Origin: a bacterium
GTDB taxonomy: Bacteria; Bacteroidota; Ignavibacteria; SZUA-365
Direction: 5' to 3'
Assembly: GCA_020444325.1 (NCBI GenBank)
Contig: JAHLLD010000012.1
Span: 98,426 to 162,425, forward strand
DNA length: 64,000 nt
The number at the start of each line of letters is the position of its first letter. Position 1 is the stretch's first letter. Made by a program: the position numbers and the translations under genes. Below, piece after piece: positions 9,336 through 18,728 of this stretch. The notes beneath the pieces are model-generated. The model was given only the letters and a program-made list of their open reading frames with translations. It did not search any database and was not told the origin of the DNA.

Positions 9336-10448
9336 TCAGAGATTCCCGCGACGCTCCTGTTCGCGTTCGATCGAGACGAACAGCGCCTTGAAGTTGCCCT
9401 TGCCGAAGCTTTCGGCACCCTTGCGCTGGATGATTTCGATGAACAGGGTGGGACGATCTTCCACCGGCTTGGTGAAGATCTGAAGCATGTAGCCCTTGTC
9501 GTCACGATCGACGAGAATGTTCAGTTCCTTGAGCGGTGCGAGATCTTCATCGATCGGTCCGACACGATCGAGCAGATCGTCGTAATAGGTGTCGGGAATA
9601 TCGAGGAATTCCACGCCCTGGTCGCGCATGAGGCCGATGGTCTCGACGATGTTGTCGGTTTCGATGGCGATATGCTGCACACCGGGACCGTTGTGATAGA
9701 CGATGTATTCCTCGATCTGCGATTTCTTCTTGCCTTTCGCGGGCTCGTTGATCGGGAATTTGATCCACTTGTTGTGATTGGAGACGACGGTGGATTTCAG
9801 TGCACTGTATTCGGTGGAGATGTCGCCGTCGTCGAAACTGACGAAACGGGAAAAACCGAAGACGTTGAGATAGTAGTCAACCCATTCGTCCATTTGATCC
9901 CAGTCGACATTGCCCACGATATGGTCGATATGCTTGAGTCCGACCGGACGCGAGATGTTGTCTTCGGGCGTGGCAATGAAACCGGGCAGAAACGGTCCAT
10001 TGTAATCCATGCGCTCGATGAAGGTATGCACGGTATCGCCATAGGTCGCGACAGTCGCCACTTTGGCTTTGCCGTGCTCATCTTCGATGATATGCGGTTC
10101 GGCGATCGCTTTCGCTCCGCGCTCAACGGTGGTTTTGAAGCAGAATTCCGCATCGCTCGTTTCCAGGGCGATGTCGCGCACACTGTCGCCGTGCTTGGTG
10201 AGAAAGGGCCCGATCCCGTCATCGGTCAGCGGTGTCGTCAGGATCAGTGTCACCTTGTCCTGCTGAAGGACGTAAGACACGCGATCGCGAACACCGGTTT
10301 CCGGTCCGCGATAGGCCACGAGTGAAAATCCGAACGCCGTGCGGTAATAATAGGCGGATTGCTTGGCGTTACCACTGTAGATCTCAACATGATCGACCGC
10401 GCGCAGCGGAAGCAGATCCTGCTTGAGTTCGTGGGATTCTACCTGCAT
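9336..10448 (-). CDS. hppD: 4-hydroxyphenylpyruvate dioxygenase
   Basis: A 370-residue Fe(II) dioxygenase that turns 4-hydroxyphenylpyruvate into homogentisate in tyrosine breakdown. Two vicinal-oxygen-chelate halves are visible. The iron ligands are the His of KHIDHIVGNV (about 160), the His of VQHIAIETDN (about 240) and the Glu of LFIEIIQRKG (about 320). The C-terminal segment with GAESFGKGNFKALFVSIE is the family's gate helix region. An in-frame ORF extends 42 codons upstream, but the ATG at 10446-10448 has GGAG seven bases ahead and matches the usual family start. No other tyrosine-degradation gene is adjacent. Confidence 0.95.
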   Translation of the reverse strand: MQVESHELKQDLLPLRAVDHVEIYSGNAKQSAYYYRTAFGFSLVAYRGPETGVRDRVSYVLQQDKVTLILTTPLTDDGIGPFLTKHGDSVRDIALETSDAEFCFKTTVERGAKAIAEPHIIEDEHGKAKVATVATYGDTVHTFIERMDYNGPFLPGFIATPEDNISRPVGLKHIDHIVGNVDWDQMDEWVDYYLNVFGFSRFVSFDDGDISTEYSALKSTVVSNHNKWIKFPINEPAKGKKKSQIEEYIVYHNGPGVQHIAIETDNIVETIGLMRDQGVEFLDIPDTYYDDLLDRVGPIDEDLAPLKELNILVDRDDKGYMLQIFTKPVEDRPTLFIEIIQRKGAESFGKGNFKALFVSIEREQERRGNL

Positions 10449-10461
10449 GATTGCTCCATTG

Positions 10462-10492
10462 TATCTGTTGGTAAATTGAATATCTGTTGGTA
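10462..10492. promoter_or_regulatory. Direct repeat upstream of hppD, possible regulator site
   Basis: TATCTGTTGGTA occurs at 10462-10473 and again at 10481-10492, a 19-base period close to two helical turns. It lies 14 to 44 bases upstream of the hppD start codon, where an activator or repressor dimer pair could bind. No factor is identified. Confidence 0.4.
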
Positions 10493-10622
10493 CAGCAACA
10501 CGGTCACGGTCCCCCGAAAACACACTGGGACATGGCGCAGCCATGAAAGAACCAATTCCATGCGAGCTGATCAATTAAGATACAAATACTCTGGAAAAAT
10601 GCCCATCTGAGAGGGGGAGAAA

Positions 10623-11411
10623 TTACTGCACAATGAGGCGGCGGGCCGCGGATCCGCTCGAAGTATGTGCGATGAGCATGTACATGCCGGCTGGCAGTCC
10701 CTCCCGGTTCAGTATATACGTATACGCACCTGCCTGCAGCCGGTAACTGACCCGGGTTGCGGATGCGGGAATGTTTCTGTCCTCATACACATAGCTGCTC
10801 GGTGTCTGCACAGTTCCCCCACCCGGCACAAAGCCGAGCACTTCCCAGTCGCTGTCCCCCCTGGAAACGGGGAAACGACGCTGGATTTCAAACCCATGGT
10901 TGTTGAGTTCCGTCGCGGTTCTCCACTGCAGCGTAATACCGGCATCCTTCCGGTACGCGGAAAAATGCGTGAGTTCCACCGGCGTCACGCCGACGTGACC
11001 CGTGTACACAGCTACCGAGCCCAGGGTAACGAAACTCCCGCCGCCGCCATCGAGTAATCTGCCGATGGTGACATCTCCCGGAGTTGCGCTCCAGGCCAGA
11101 TCGCGATTTTTATTCCCCCAATTTGTCCCTTGCCTCACTCCATTGATACTTACCCAGCCCTCACCGCTCGCCGCATCGTAGCCGCATTGCAGCAGGTCGA
11201 ACGCACCGGATATGCCCTGCGGCAGGCTTATGGGACCAATACTGCGCGTTCTCGTCTGCACGGCATTGTGCTGCACCTCATAGGTAAACACCAGCGCACC
11301 GCCGGTGATCTCGATACTGATTCCATCGTGCTCGTAGAGATACGCGGTACTCTCGTTGCGGGCGTACTCAATGTGAATGTCGATGCTCGCATACATCAAC
11401 AGGGTATGCAT
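10623..11411 (-). pseudogene. Decayed secreted protein: LamG-like fragment plus C-terminal remnant
   Basis: An open frame of 262 codons. Residues 60-140 resemble the second half of a LamG/concanavalin-like sandwich (YDAASGEGWVSINGVRQG). The next part, GITLQWRTATELNNHGFEIQRR, is the FN3-like linker common in type IX secreted proteins of this group. The last 40 residues (LPAGMYMLIAHTSSGSAARRLIVQ) look like the end of a sorting domain. There is no signal peptide, the LamG half is incomplete, and the sorting domain seems to lack about 60 residues after SYRLQAG. I infer N-terminal truncation plus an internal deletion. It could be an expressed short form, but without secretion signals it is unlikely to be functional. 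Confidence 0.5.
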
Positions 11412-11550
11412 GTGCTATCACCACGCTTAATACTATCACCGCCCCCAATGTAATGTGGGCGGCACATGCGCACCAGTTAATAAGATGTAAGTCAGGGAGT
11501 TGTAATTTTACTGAACGATAATCGTACGGTAAAATAATAAACAAAATAAA

Positions 11551-11602
11551 CCCGTCTCTGCCTACGGGTCGATAGCGCGGTGATAGGTGGGGCAGAGACG
11601 GG
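11551..11602 (-). terminator. Hairpin with T-rich tail, probable terminator of the receiver-like gene
   Basis: CCCGTCTCTGCC at 11551-11562 is a perfect 12-base inverted repeat of GGCAGAGACGGG at 11591-11602, around a 28-base loop. On the minus strand it is followed by TTTATTTTGTTTATTATTTT. It lies about 100 bases after the stop of the minus-strand receiver-like gene. The long loop is unusual for a terminator, so a regulatory RNA structure is also possible. Confidence 0.5.
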
Positions 11603-11699
11603 ATAATGTGAGAGAAAACAGGTATCAGTCAGATTCGGGACAGCGACGTTACATCAGAGGAGAGCGCAATGCAGCGTCCCCGGAATGAACATGCTTCTC

Positions 11700-12101
11700 T
11701 CAGCTTATGGGTACAGGACTTAAGTGCTTGTACTGATGACGGATGGCGGCTTTGGCCTCAACGTTCGTCAGCAGCGAGTCAAGCTCCGATGATTTATCAC
11801 AAAAACCATGAATATCGAGATTGCTATAGGCGTTGCGGTCAATTTCAGAGAGAAATGCCGAATACACACAGACTTCAGTGCCGGGCGAGTAGTCAGGGAC
11901 CTTGCGCAGAATTTCGGTTCCATCCGAGGATTTCAGCTGATGTCCGAGAATAAGCACATCGGGCTGCAAATCCAGCAATTTCAGGATGGCATCATCTGCG
12001 GAGGAGCAGTAATTCACGGTAGATACACCAGGCATGTTTCGGAACAGTCTTTCCAATCGTTTTCCAACATCAGGCATTTCGTCAGCGATCAGGATTTTCA
12101 C
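11700..12101 (-). CDS. Receiver-like protein lacking the phosphoacceptor aspartate
   Basis: A stand-alone receiver domain of 133 residues if translation starts at the GTG at 12099-12101, directly before KILIADE. The acidic pair (Asp7, Glu8), the Ser81 switch position and Lys103 of the receiver fold are all present. Position 53, where the phosphorylated aspartate should be (LILxHQL), is glycine (codon GGA). I infer a pseudo-receiver that cannot be phosphorylated in the usual way but may still bind a partner. It follows the NarL-type regulator and PAS kinase on the same strand. The longer frame to 12287 would overlap the NarL gene and adds only non-conserved sequence. Confidence 0.65.
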   Translation of the reverse strand: MKILIADEMPDVGKRLERLFRNMPGVSTVNYCSSADDAILKLLDLQPDVLILGHQLKSSDGTEILRKVPDYSPGTEVCVYSAFLSEIDRNAYSNLDIHGFCDKSSELDSLLTNVEAKAAIRHQYKHLSPVPIS

Positions 12102-12255
12102 AATGCCACGGAGAACTTGTTCAACAACGTACAGTGGCAAATGTAACTTCCTCCTGTCTACTACGCTGTAATCAGTAATCCCGATCTTACCCTCCGAATC
12201 CCTCATTGACCAGTGATGAAAACCCGTACACCTTGTACGGGAAATGCATACACCG

Positions 12256-12897
12256 TCAAATTCCTGCATCAACGAGCTTGTGATCAACGGCGTAGCGCAC
12301 GATATCCGCTGTCGAGTGCAAATTCAGTTTCTGCAGTATGCGTGTTCTGTACGTGCCGACCGTACGAGCGCTGATTGCGAGTACATCGGCGATTTCCTGA
12401 TTCTTTTTTCCCTGCGCGATGAGCAGCATGACCTGGTATTCCCTGTCCGAGAGCTCATCATGGGGAAAATCCCCACTCTCTCCCTGGAAGGCGGAAAAAA
12501 GGTGATCCGCGACCGAGGGAGTGATATACCTTCCTCCGCCGTGAATTCTGCGCACGGCACTGACAAGTTCATCCGTTGCGGAATCCTTGTTCAGATACCC
12601 CGCAGCCCCTGCTTTGAGGGAGCGTACGGCGAGTACTTCCTCCGGGTGCATGGTGAGGACCAGGATTCCCATTTCCGGGTACAGGCTTCTCAAATCCTTG
12701 ATGACATCGAGTCCACTGCGTCCCGGCAGCGAAATGTCCAGCAGAAGAATATCAGCCTTGATCCTCTGCAGCATATCCAATGCTTCTTCCGAACTTCCGG
12801 CTTCCCCTGCAATTTCCATGTCATTCTCGAGCGTGAGAATTTTCTTTAATCCCTCACGCACGATTCTGTGGTCATCTACGAGGGCTACTCGAATCAT
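12256..12897 (-). CDS. NarL/FixJ-family response regulator
   Basis: A 213-residue two-domain regulator. The receiver (1-120) has VDDH acidic residues, the phosphoacceptor in LLLDISLPGRSG (about Asp54), a Thr in LVLTMHP and a Lys in GYLNKDS. The C-terminal LuxR helix-turn-helix spans about 150-210, with LSDREYQVMLLIAQGKKNQEIADVLAISARTVGTYRTRILQKL. It is the natural partner of the HisKA_3-type kinase encoded immediately upstream at 13086-15536, and should bind DNA as a phosphorylated dimer. Targets are unknown. The receiver-like gene lies directly downstream. Confidence 0.9.
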   Translation of the reverse strand: MIRVALVDDHRIVREGLKKILTLENDMEIAGEAGSSEEALDMLQRIKADILLLDISLPGRSGLDVIKDLRSLYPEMGILVLTMHPEEVLAVRSLKAGAAGYLNKDSATDELVSAVRRIHGGGRYITPSVADHLFSAFQGESGDFPHDELSDREYQVMLLIAQGKKNQEIADVLAISARTVGTYRTRILQKLNLHSTADIVRYAVDHKLVDAGI

Positions 12898-13085
12898 GAC
12901 TCTCCTCTTCTATGCGAAAGTGCATGCAATTCATGATACGCACTCCCAATTACGCAGGGTCAGTACAAAATAAATACGCAATAAGCGAATAGAATCCTTA
13001 TTCCTGCGGAATATGTTCATGTACACAGACAGAATACGCATTTTTTCAGCCGTATTCAATTATTGAGGAAAATAAAGTGGTTTTC

Positions 13086-15536
13086 TTACTCTACATTGAT
13101 CTCATCCGGATCGACTTCACGCACGATGGGTACGGTCACACGTACCACGGTACCTCCATCGTCCCCGGGAAGCACATCGATATTCCCACCGAGCAATTCC
13201 GCACGTTCACGCATACTGATTAGTCCCATGGAACTGCTCTGTTCGCTGTCGCGCGGTGATATTCCCACTCCATCATCCGTGATTTCGAGAAAGATACGCT
13301 GTGTCCGCTGCCTGAGGGTGACGGATATTTTCTTCGCATGCGCATGACGGAGAATATTGGTCATCGCTTCCTGCGCGATCCTGTACAGTGCCAGGGCGGC
13401 ACGGGGATCCAGATTCTCACCGATATCCTCAATGCGATCCGTCAGTTGCAGCTCATTGCGCCTGGAGATGTCATGCGCGTGCTGGCGGAGGGCGTCGGAG
13501 AGTCCGAGCTGGTCGAGCATGCCCGGACGCATCTGCCACGCCAGGTGACGTGCCTGGGAAATGAGCTGTTCAACCAGGGAGCCCATGGACTGCATGGCAT
13601 CCTCTTCCTGTTCCGCTGTTGTTCCTTTCTGATTCCTGAGGCGGCGCAGATAAGAGATGTCAATTTTCAAGGCAGTCAGTGACTGGCCGAGTCCGTCATG
13701 AATTTCCCGCGAGAGGATAAGTCTCTCTTCCTCGCGGATTCGGTCGAGGCGTTCGGCAAGTGCGCGCAGTCTGGTGCGGCTCAGCAGGAGTTCCCGTTCA
13801 GCCTCTTTCCGCAATGTAATGTCACGCCAGAAACAGAGCACCACAGGCTGATCCTGCAGTTCAATGCGTGTGAGACTCACTTCGATTACTGCTGCCGATT
13901 GGTCCTTGCGGAGATGAATCCATTCGAACACCCGCCTGCCGGAGGAAATACTCTCGTGTATCAACCTGGCAGCCTTGCTTGCGGAGGCTTCACCGTCGGG
14001 CTGATTCGGCGGGGAGATGTCTTCCGGTCGTTTGCCCACAAGTTCACCGATTTCCATGTCCAGCATTCTCGCGGCCGAAGGATTTGAGCTTACAAATACA
14101 CCGTCCTGAAGGAGAAGGATTCCATCATTCGCGCGTTCGATGAGGACACGGTAGCGTTCCTCGCTCTCGCGCAATGCCTTTTCTGCAAGTTTCTGGTCCG
14201 TGATATCACGTCCGACAGCCTGAATTTCCTTAACGGAATCGTCTCTGCCGAACAGCGCCCGCAGTGACCACCAATGCCAGCGGGGGTTGCCCGATTCATC
14301 CGAAATCACGAGCACGCCTTCCCAGGTGGGACGCTCCCTGCCGAGCGATTCAAAAACGGCGGCGGCTTTCTCACGGTTATCATCCGTCAAATGGGCGAAG
14401 AGGGATGTACCGATCGTTTCCTCCGTCGTCTGGTTGTGGTATTCGCAGTAATTCTCATTTGCGAACGTCAACGTCCCGTCCACCTTGCAGCGCACGATCC
14501 ACTCGTTCTGCGCTTCCAGAATGGCGCGGAGGCGCGCCTCGCTCTCTCTGAGCTCCTCTACAGCGCGGGTGCGTTCGGTTACGTCCACGACCATGGAAAC
14601 AAGGGATTCAAAATTGCCATCCTTGTCGAGAATCGGTGTATTGTACCACTCGGTCACGAGCTTTTTCCCGTCCCGTGTCATGGCTTCCGTGGTCAGGTGT
14701 GCGGTCAATTTCCCCCTGAGAAGTGATTCCCGCACCTCTTCGAAATATTCTTTTGATGATTCCAGAAGGATCAATCCGTAGGGTTTGCGTCCATGAACTT
14801 CTCCCCTGTCGTAGCCGAACAGCCGTTCCGACATGGGATTGAGATACTGTATGCGGAAATTACTGTCGGAGACAATGTAACCGATCGGCATACGGTCGAC
14901 GTGCATCTGAAGGCGGGTGAGCAGTTCTTCCCTCTCGCGCTGCAGGTCGATCTGCCGCTGAATGCTGTGCTTGGTGGTAGTGATGTCGCGCAGGTAGAGC
15001 GTCATGCCACCGGGAAACGGGTGATAGCGCATCTCCCACCAGAGGCCCTTTTCGTCGAGCAGTTCGCGGGATGCCGGCTTCGCGCCAGTGAGTGCATCCA
15101 AGGCGTAAGACTTGATGTCCAGTCCAAATCGGTCGCTAAGCTTCTCCCAGATGTCGTGGTTCGCCGACCAGCCGTCGACCAGACCGAACAGCTCCTCCGC
15201 CCGCCGGTTGTGGTACTGCAGCATGAGTTTGGGACTGAGAACGAACAACGCGTCGGGGAAGGAATCAAACACAGACTGAAGCAGAATGTTGACATCACTC
15301 AGCGCCCGCTCTTTCCTTCGCTGTTCCCTCATATGCTTGCGCAGGGACAGAAACAGAAGCACACTGGTCACGAACACGAAGAGCCAGCCTTTCAGCGTGC
15401 TGATCATCGAGATGGTAGCAGGACTGAACAGGGCGTCGAAAAGCAGCATGTCGGAAAACAGAATCCAGAGCATCGCAACGAGAAAATACAGCAGCGGGAC
15501 GCGCCATTCTGTCGGCAATGCCGCACGAGACTTCAT
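13086..15536 (-). CDS. PAS-domain sensor histidine kinase, NarX/DegS class
   Basis: An 816-residue membrane kinase. Two N-terminal transmembrane helices (about 12-35 and 45-62) precede four or more PAS domains with PAC tails (about 80-590), for example IDRILESEAN-free repeats ending in DITDQKLAEKALRESEERYR. The phosphorylated histidine lies in EIHDGLGQSLTALK (about 613, HisKA_3 type), and the HATPase domain ends the protein with DDGVG and MGLISMRERA. This class signals to NarL-type regulators, and one is encoded next to it. I prefer the ATG at 15534-15536 because GGAGAGG stands seven bases before it. The ligand cannot be told. Confidence 0.88.
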   Translation of the reverse strand: MKSRAALPTEWRVPLLYFLVAMLWILFSDMLLFDALFSPATISMISTLKGWLFVFVTSVLLFLSLRKHMREQRRKERALSDVNILLQSVFDSFPDALFVLSPKLMLQYHNRRAEELFGLVDGWSANHDIWEKLSDRFGLDIKSYALDALTGAKPASRELLDEKGLWWEMRYHPFPGGMTLYLRDITTTKHSIQRQIDLQREREELLTRLQMHVDRMPIGYIVSDSNFRIQYLNPMSERLFGYDRGEVHGRKPYGLILLESSKEYFEEVRESLLRGKLTAHLTTEAMTRDGKKLVTEWYNTPILDKDGNFESLVSMVVDVTERTRAVEELRESEARLRAILEAQNEWIVRCKVDGTLTFANENYCEYHNQTTEETIGTSLFAHLTDDNREKAAAVFESLGRERPTWEGVLVISDESGNPRWHWWSLRALFGRDDSVKEIQAVGRDITDQKLAEKALRESEERYRVLIERANDGILLLQDGVFVSSNPSAARMLDMEIGELVGKRPEDISPPNQPDGEASASKAARLIHESISSGRRVFEWIHLRKDQSAAVIEVSLTRIELQDQPVVLCFWRDITLRKEAERELLLSRTRLRALAERLDRIREEERLILSREIHDGLGQSLTALKIDISYLRRLRNQKGTTAEQEEDAMQSMGSLVEQLISQARHLAWQMRPGMLDQLGLSDALRQHAHDISRRNELQLTDRIEDIGENLDPRAALALYRIAQEAMTNILRHAHAKKISVTLRQRTQRIFLEITDDGVGISPRDSEQSSSMGLISMRERAELLGGNIDVLPGDDGGTVVRVTVPIVREVDPDEINVE

Positions 15537-15654
15537 GAAAAACCTCTCCGGGTACAAGCAGGTGTTCTCATGGAAGTTATGGATTTCATAAAAGAGATTC
15601 TATTTTATCTGCATGTGCGACTGGTAAATCATCAATTGAAAGGGGTTCATATTC

Positions 15655-17445
15655 ATGCCGCGAATCATGCTGCCTGTACTGGCTGCCCTGCTTCTGCTCT
15701 CCGCCTGCGGAAAAGACGAAACGCAAATGCAGGAAGCCGATCAGTTTCTCAAGGACTACAACGCACGCTACGTCGAACTCTATTACGCTTCGTCGAAAGC
15801 GGAATGGAAATCCAACACTTTCATTCAGGAAGGTGATACCGCCACGGCAGCGGCAACGAAAGCCGCAAATGAAGCGCTTGCCGCCTTCACCGGCAGTGAG
15901 GAAAACATCACCCGGGCACGCGCACTGCTGGAGCATCGTGACGCGCTGACGGATCTGCAGGTGCGGGAGCTCGAAGCAGTGTTGTACAACGCTGCGAACA
16001 ATCCTCAAACCGTTCCCGATCTCGTGAAAGAACGTATTGACGCCGAAACCAGGCAGACCGAAAAGCTTTTCGGTTTCAATTTTACCATTGACGGCAAAGC
16101 GGTCAGCACGAACGACATCGATACGCGCCTCAAGGAAGAAACGCTTCTCCCCGCACGGCTCAAAGCCTGGGAAGCGAGCAAGGAAGTGGGACGCGAACTG
16201 CGTGACGGACTGCTGAACCTGCGGCAGCTGCGCAACAAAACGGTACAGGCGCTCGGGTATGACGACTATTTCAGTTACCAGGTCTCCGACTACGGGATGA
16301 CCACGGAAGAAATGATGGACATGAATCGTCGCCTCGTCGACGAAATCATGCCCCTCTACCGTGAGCTGCATACCTGGGCACGCTACGAACTGGCGAAGCG
16401 CTATGGCATGGCCAAAGTGCCCGACTATCTCCCTGCACACTGGCTCCCGAATCGCTGGGGACAGGACTGGAGTTCGCTGCTCACGGTCGAAGGACTCGAC
16501 CTCGACGGCGTACTCGCGCAGAAGGACGCGGAATGGCTCGCCCGCCAGGGAGAGCGCTTTTACGTCAGCATGGGCTTCGAGACGCTTCCGCAGAGCTTCT
16601 GGGAAAAGTCAAGCCTCTACCCGCTTCCCCCGGATGCGGATTACAAGAAGAACAACCATGCATCAGCCTGGCATATGGATTTGAACCATGATGTCCGCAG
16701 CCTGATGAGCATTATCCCGAATGCCGAGTGGTATGAAACGGTGCATCATGAATACGGGCACATTTATTACTTCCTCGCATACAGCAACGACGACGTGCCT
16801 CCCCTGCTCCGGAACGGCGCGAACCGTGCCTTCCATGAAGCCGTTGGGAGTCTGCTGGGACTCGCTGCGATGCAGCGTCCTTTCCTCGAGCACCTCGAGC
16901 TGCTCCCGGCCGATGCCCCGAACGATGAGATGCAGACCCTGCTCAAGGAAGCGCTCAACTATATCGTCTTCCTCCCCTGGTCGGCCGGCGTCATGACGGA
17001 ATTCGAACATGAGCTGTATGCTGATGCGCTTCCTGCTGATGCATTGAACAGCACCTGGTGGGACCTGAAAAAGAAATGGCAGGGTATCGTCCCTCCCACC
17101 GAGCGCGGTGAGGAGTACTGCGATGCTGCATCGAAAACGCATATCAACAATGACGCAGCGCAGTACTACGACTACGCGCTTTCATATGTCATTCTCTTCC
17201 AGCTGCACGACCACATCGCACGCGAAATCCTGAAGCAGGATCCGCATGCAACCAATTATTTCGGCAGTGTCGAGGTCGGCAATTTCCTCCGCAGTATTCT
17301 CACTCCAGGCGCGAGCGTCGACTGGCGCAAGCTGATGAAGGATAATCTCGGTGAGGAAATCAGCGCCAAACCCATGCTGCGCTATTTCGAGCCACTGATG
17401 GACTATCTCAAAAAAGCCAACGAAGGCAGGAAGTACACCATCTGA
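15655..17445 (+). CDS. Peptidase family M2 (ACE-like) zinc dipeptidyl carboxypeptidase, lipoprotein
   Basis: A 596-residue metallopeptidase. The N-terminus MLPVLAALLLLSACGKDE is a lipoprotein signal with lipobox LSAC, so the enzyme should be anchored in the inner or outer membrane facing the periplasm or surface. The zinc site is HEYGH (His365, Glu366, His369), with the third ligand in FHEAVG (Glu395). Mostly helical sequence of this length fits the M2 family, which removes C-terminal dipeptides. It is transcribed divergently from the PAS kinase. Two copies of a short palindrome and a bidirectional terminator follow it. Confidence 0.9.
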   Translation: MPRIMLPVLAALLLLSACGKDETQMQEADQFLKDYNARYVELYYASSKAEWKSNTFIQEGDTATAAATKAANEALAAFTGSEENITRARALLEHRDALTDLQVRELEAVLYNAANNPQTVPDLVKERIDAETRQTEKLFGFNFTIDGKAVSTNDIDTRLKEETLLPARLKAWEASKEVGRELRDGLLNLRQLRNKTVQALGYDDYFSYQVSDYGMTTEEMMDMNRRLVDEIMPLYRELHTWARYELAKRYGMAKVPDYLPAHWLPNRWGQDWSSLLTVEGLDLDGVLAQKDAEWLARQGERFYVSMGFETLPQSFWEKSSLYPLPPDADYKKNNHASAWHMDLNHDVRSLMSIIPNAEWYETVHHEYGHIYYFLAYSNDDVPPLLRNGANRAFHEAVGSLLGLAAMQRPFLEHLELLPADAPNDEMQTLLKEALNYIVFLPWSAGVMTEFEHELYADALPADALNSTWWDLKKKWQGIVPPTERGEEYCDAASKTHINNDAAQYYDYALSYVILFQLHDHIAREILKQDPHATNYFGSVEVGNFLRSILTPGASVDWRKLMKDNLGEEISAKPMLRYFEPLMDYLKKANEGRKYTI

Positions 17446-17470
17446 AAATCCATCCCCGGGAAGCGGAATT

Positions 17471-17518
17471 ATGCAGAAACTGCATATTCTCCCGCCTCCC
17501 GATATGCAGAAACTGCAT
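17471..17518. repeat. Two copies of the palindrome ATGCAG-N3-CTGCAT
   Basis: ATGCAGAAACTGCAT occurs at 17471-17485 and again at 17504-17518, 33 bases apart. Single copies with the same arms occur at 24839-24853 and 34819-34833. All lie in 3' flanking DNA of genes. Twelve fixed bases four times in 64 kb is far above chance. Confidence 0.7.
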
Positions 17519-17536
17519 AATGCCATGATATGAATC

Positions 17537-17567
17537 GAAAACGTCCCCGTAGCGCGGGGACGTTTTC
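17537..17567. terminator. Bidirectional intrinsic terminator
   Basis: GAAAACGTCCCC pairs perfectly with GGGGACGTTTTC around the seven-base loop GTAGCGC. The A-tract on one side and T-tract on the other let it end both the plus-strand peptidase transcript and the minus-strand racemase transcript, which converge here. Confidence 0.8.
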
Positions 17568-17597
17568 ATTTCGAATCCATGAAAGCGGTACGTACGG

Positions 17598-18725
17598 TCA
17601 GGTGCGTGGCAGTTCGTACTGCTTCCCTGTCGCCGTCTTGTAAATGAATTTGGAATTCATCAGTCGCGCTGCCCCCATATACGTGGGAACGAAGCGTACC
17701 GTATCCCCGACGTGATAGCGCTGCTTGCCGCTCGCTGTCGTATTGTCGGTGATCTCGAACACGGTGAGATCCGAGGTCGTGCCAGCGAAGCGGACATGAC
17801 TGTCCTTCGGCGCGATCTCGTCCGCATCGACGTCGAGCAAGCCAAAGTCTACAATGGCACGACAGTGCATCTCTCCCCGCTGCGGCGCTTCGCTGCTTTC
17901 GGCAACGTGTCCGACGGCCGCATCACTGATGATACCGTCGGGTGTGCTTTCCTTTTCTTCCAGTTCCAGTATGTTCGCCTTGTACTCGAACACATCCGTG
18001 GAAAGATTGCGAAAGCGTTTGTTGTCGAGCGGGGACGTTCCGAGGAATACCGCTTCGCCGATACGGAAATGGTTCGTTGTCGGCGGCAGTCTCCGGCTCC
18101 CTAGAAGCGGCAGTGTAATGGAGCTCCCGCCGGAAATGATGGGCAGCTTGCGGTCAAACATCTCCTCGAGCAACTGCCGGTAAAGAGAGAGCTGAATCAT
18201 CTTGTCATACGTGGGTTCAATCCCGTACATGCAGCCGAGATTCGTTCCGATGCCGATGACCTCGATATACTCCATCGCAAAAGCCTGTCTGTAGAAATCC
18301 ACGATATTCTCGCGGACCACGCCTTCACGCAGTTCCCCGAGTTCAATCATGACGATCACCTGATGACGCACGCCTATGCGCGCGGCAGCTTCATTCATCA
18401 GATGCAGCGTGCGCAGCGAACTGATCAGTGAGATGTCCGCAAGCTGGACGATGGAAGGAACGAGATTCTGCGGAACGGGCTTGATATACATCGTCCTGAT
18501 ATCGGGCCGCAGGCTTTTGATGACCTCGAGGCTGGAAAGCCGGGAGTCGCCAATGCTGTGCAATCCGTCCATCGCCGGATGCGCCAGTATGCGATGCAGG
18601 GATTCCTTGTGTCCACTGAGCACCTTGGATATCAGCGTCCAATGCGCCCCGTGTTTCTTCATCACCGCATTGATTTTCTCAATATTCCCGATGATGCGGT
18701 CTGTATGGATCAGCAATTCTGCCAT
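17598..18725 (-). CDS. PLP-dependent alanine/ornithine racemase-family protein
   Basis: A 375-residue protein of the Orr/YhfX-like branch of fold type III racemases. The PLP lysine is expected in WTLISKVLSGH near residue 34. The phosphate-binding segment is ISGGSSITLPLL near 200, and the C-terminal beta domain runs from about 240. Relatives interconvert L- and D-ornithine or other amino acids. The exact substrate is not clear. It is three bases downstream of a GNAT acetyltransferase, so the two are probably one operon acting on an amino acid or its derivative. Confidence 0.8.
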   Translation of the reverse strand: MAELLIHTDRIIGNIEKINAVMKKHGAHWTLISKVLSGHKESLHRILAHPAMDGLHSIGDSRLSSLEVIKSLRPDIRTMYIKPVPQNLVPSIVQLADISLISSLRTLHLMNEAAARIGVRHQVIVMIELGELREGVVRENIVDFYRQAFAMEYIEVIGIGTNLGCMYGIEPTYDKMIQLSLYRQLLEEMFDRKLPIISGGSSITLPLLGSRRLPPTTNHFRIGEAVFLGTSPLDNKRFRNLSTDVFEYKANILELEEKESTPDGIISDAAVGHVAESSEAPQRGEMHCRAIVDFGLLDVDADEIAPKDSHVRFAGTTSDLTVFEITDNTTASGKQRYHVGDTVRFVPTYMGAARLMNSKFIYKTATGKQYELPRT

Positions 18726-18728
18726 GAT

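Noticed and set aside
9144..10325. Plus-strand frame of 393 codons across hppD
   Set aside because: Shadow of hppD; the minus strand has iron ligands and a ribosome site. GC-rich codon bias makes long antisense frames.
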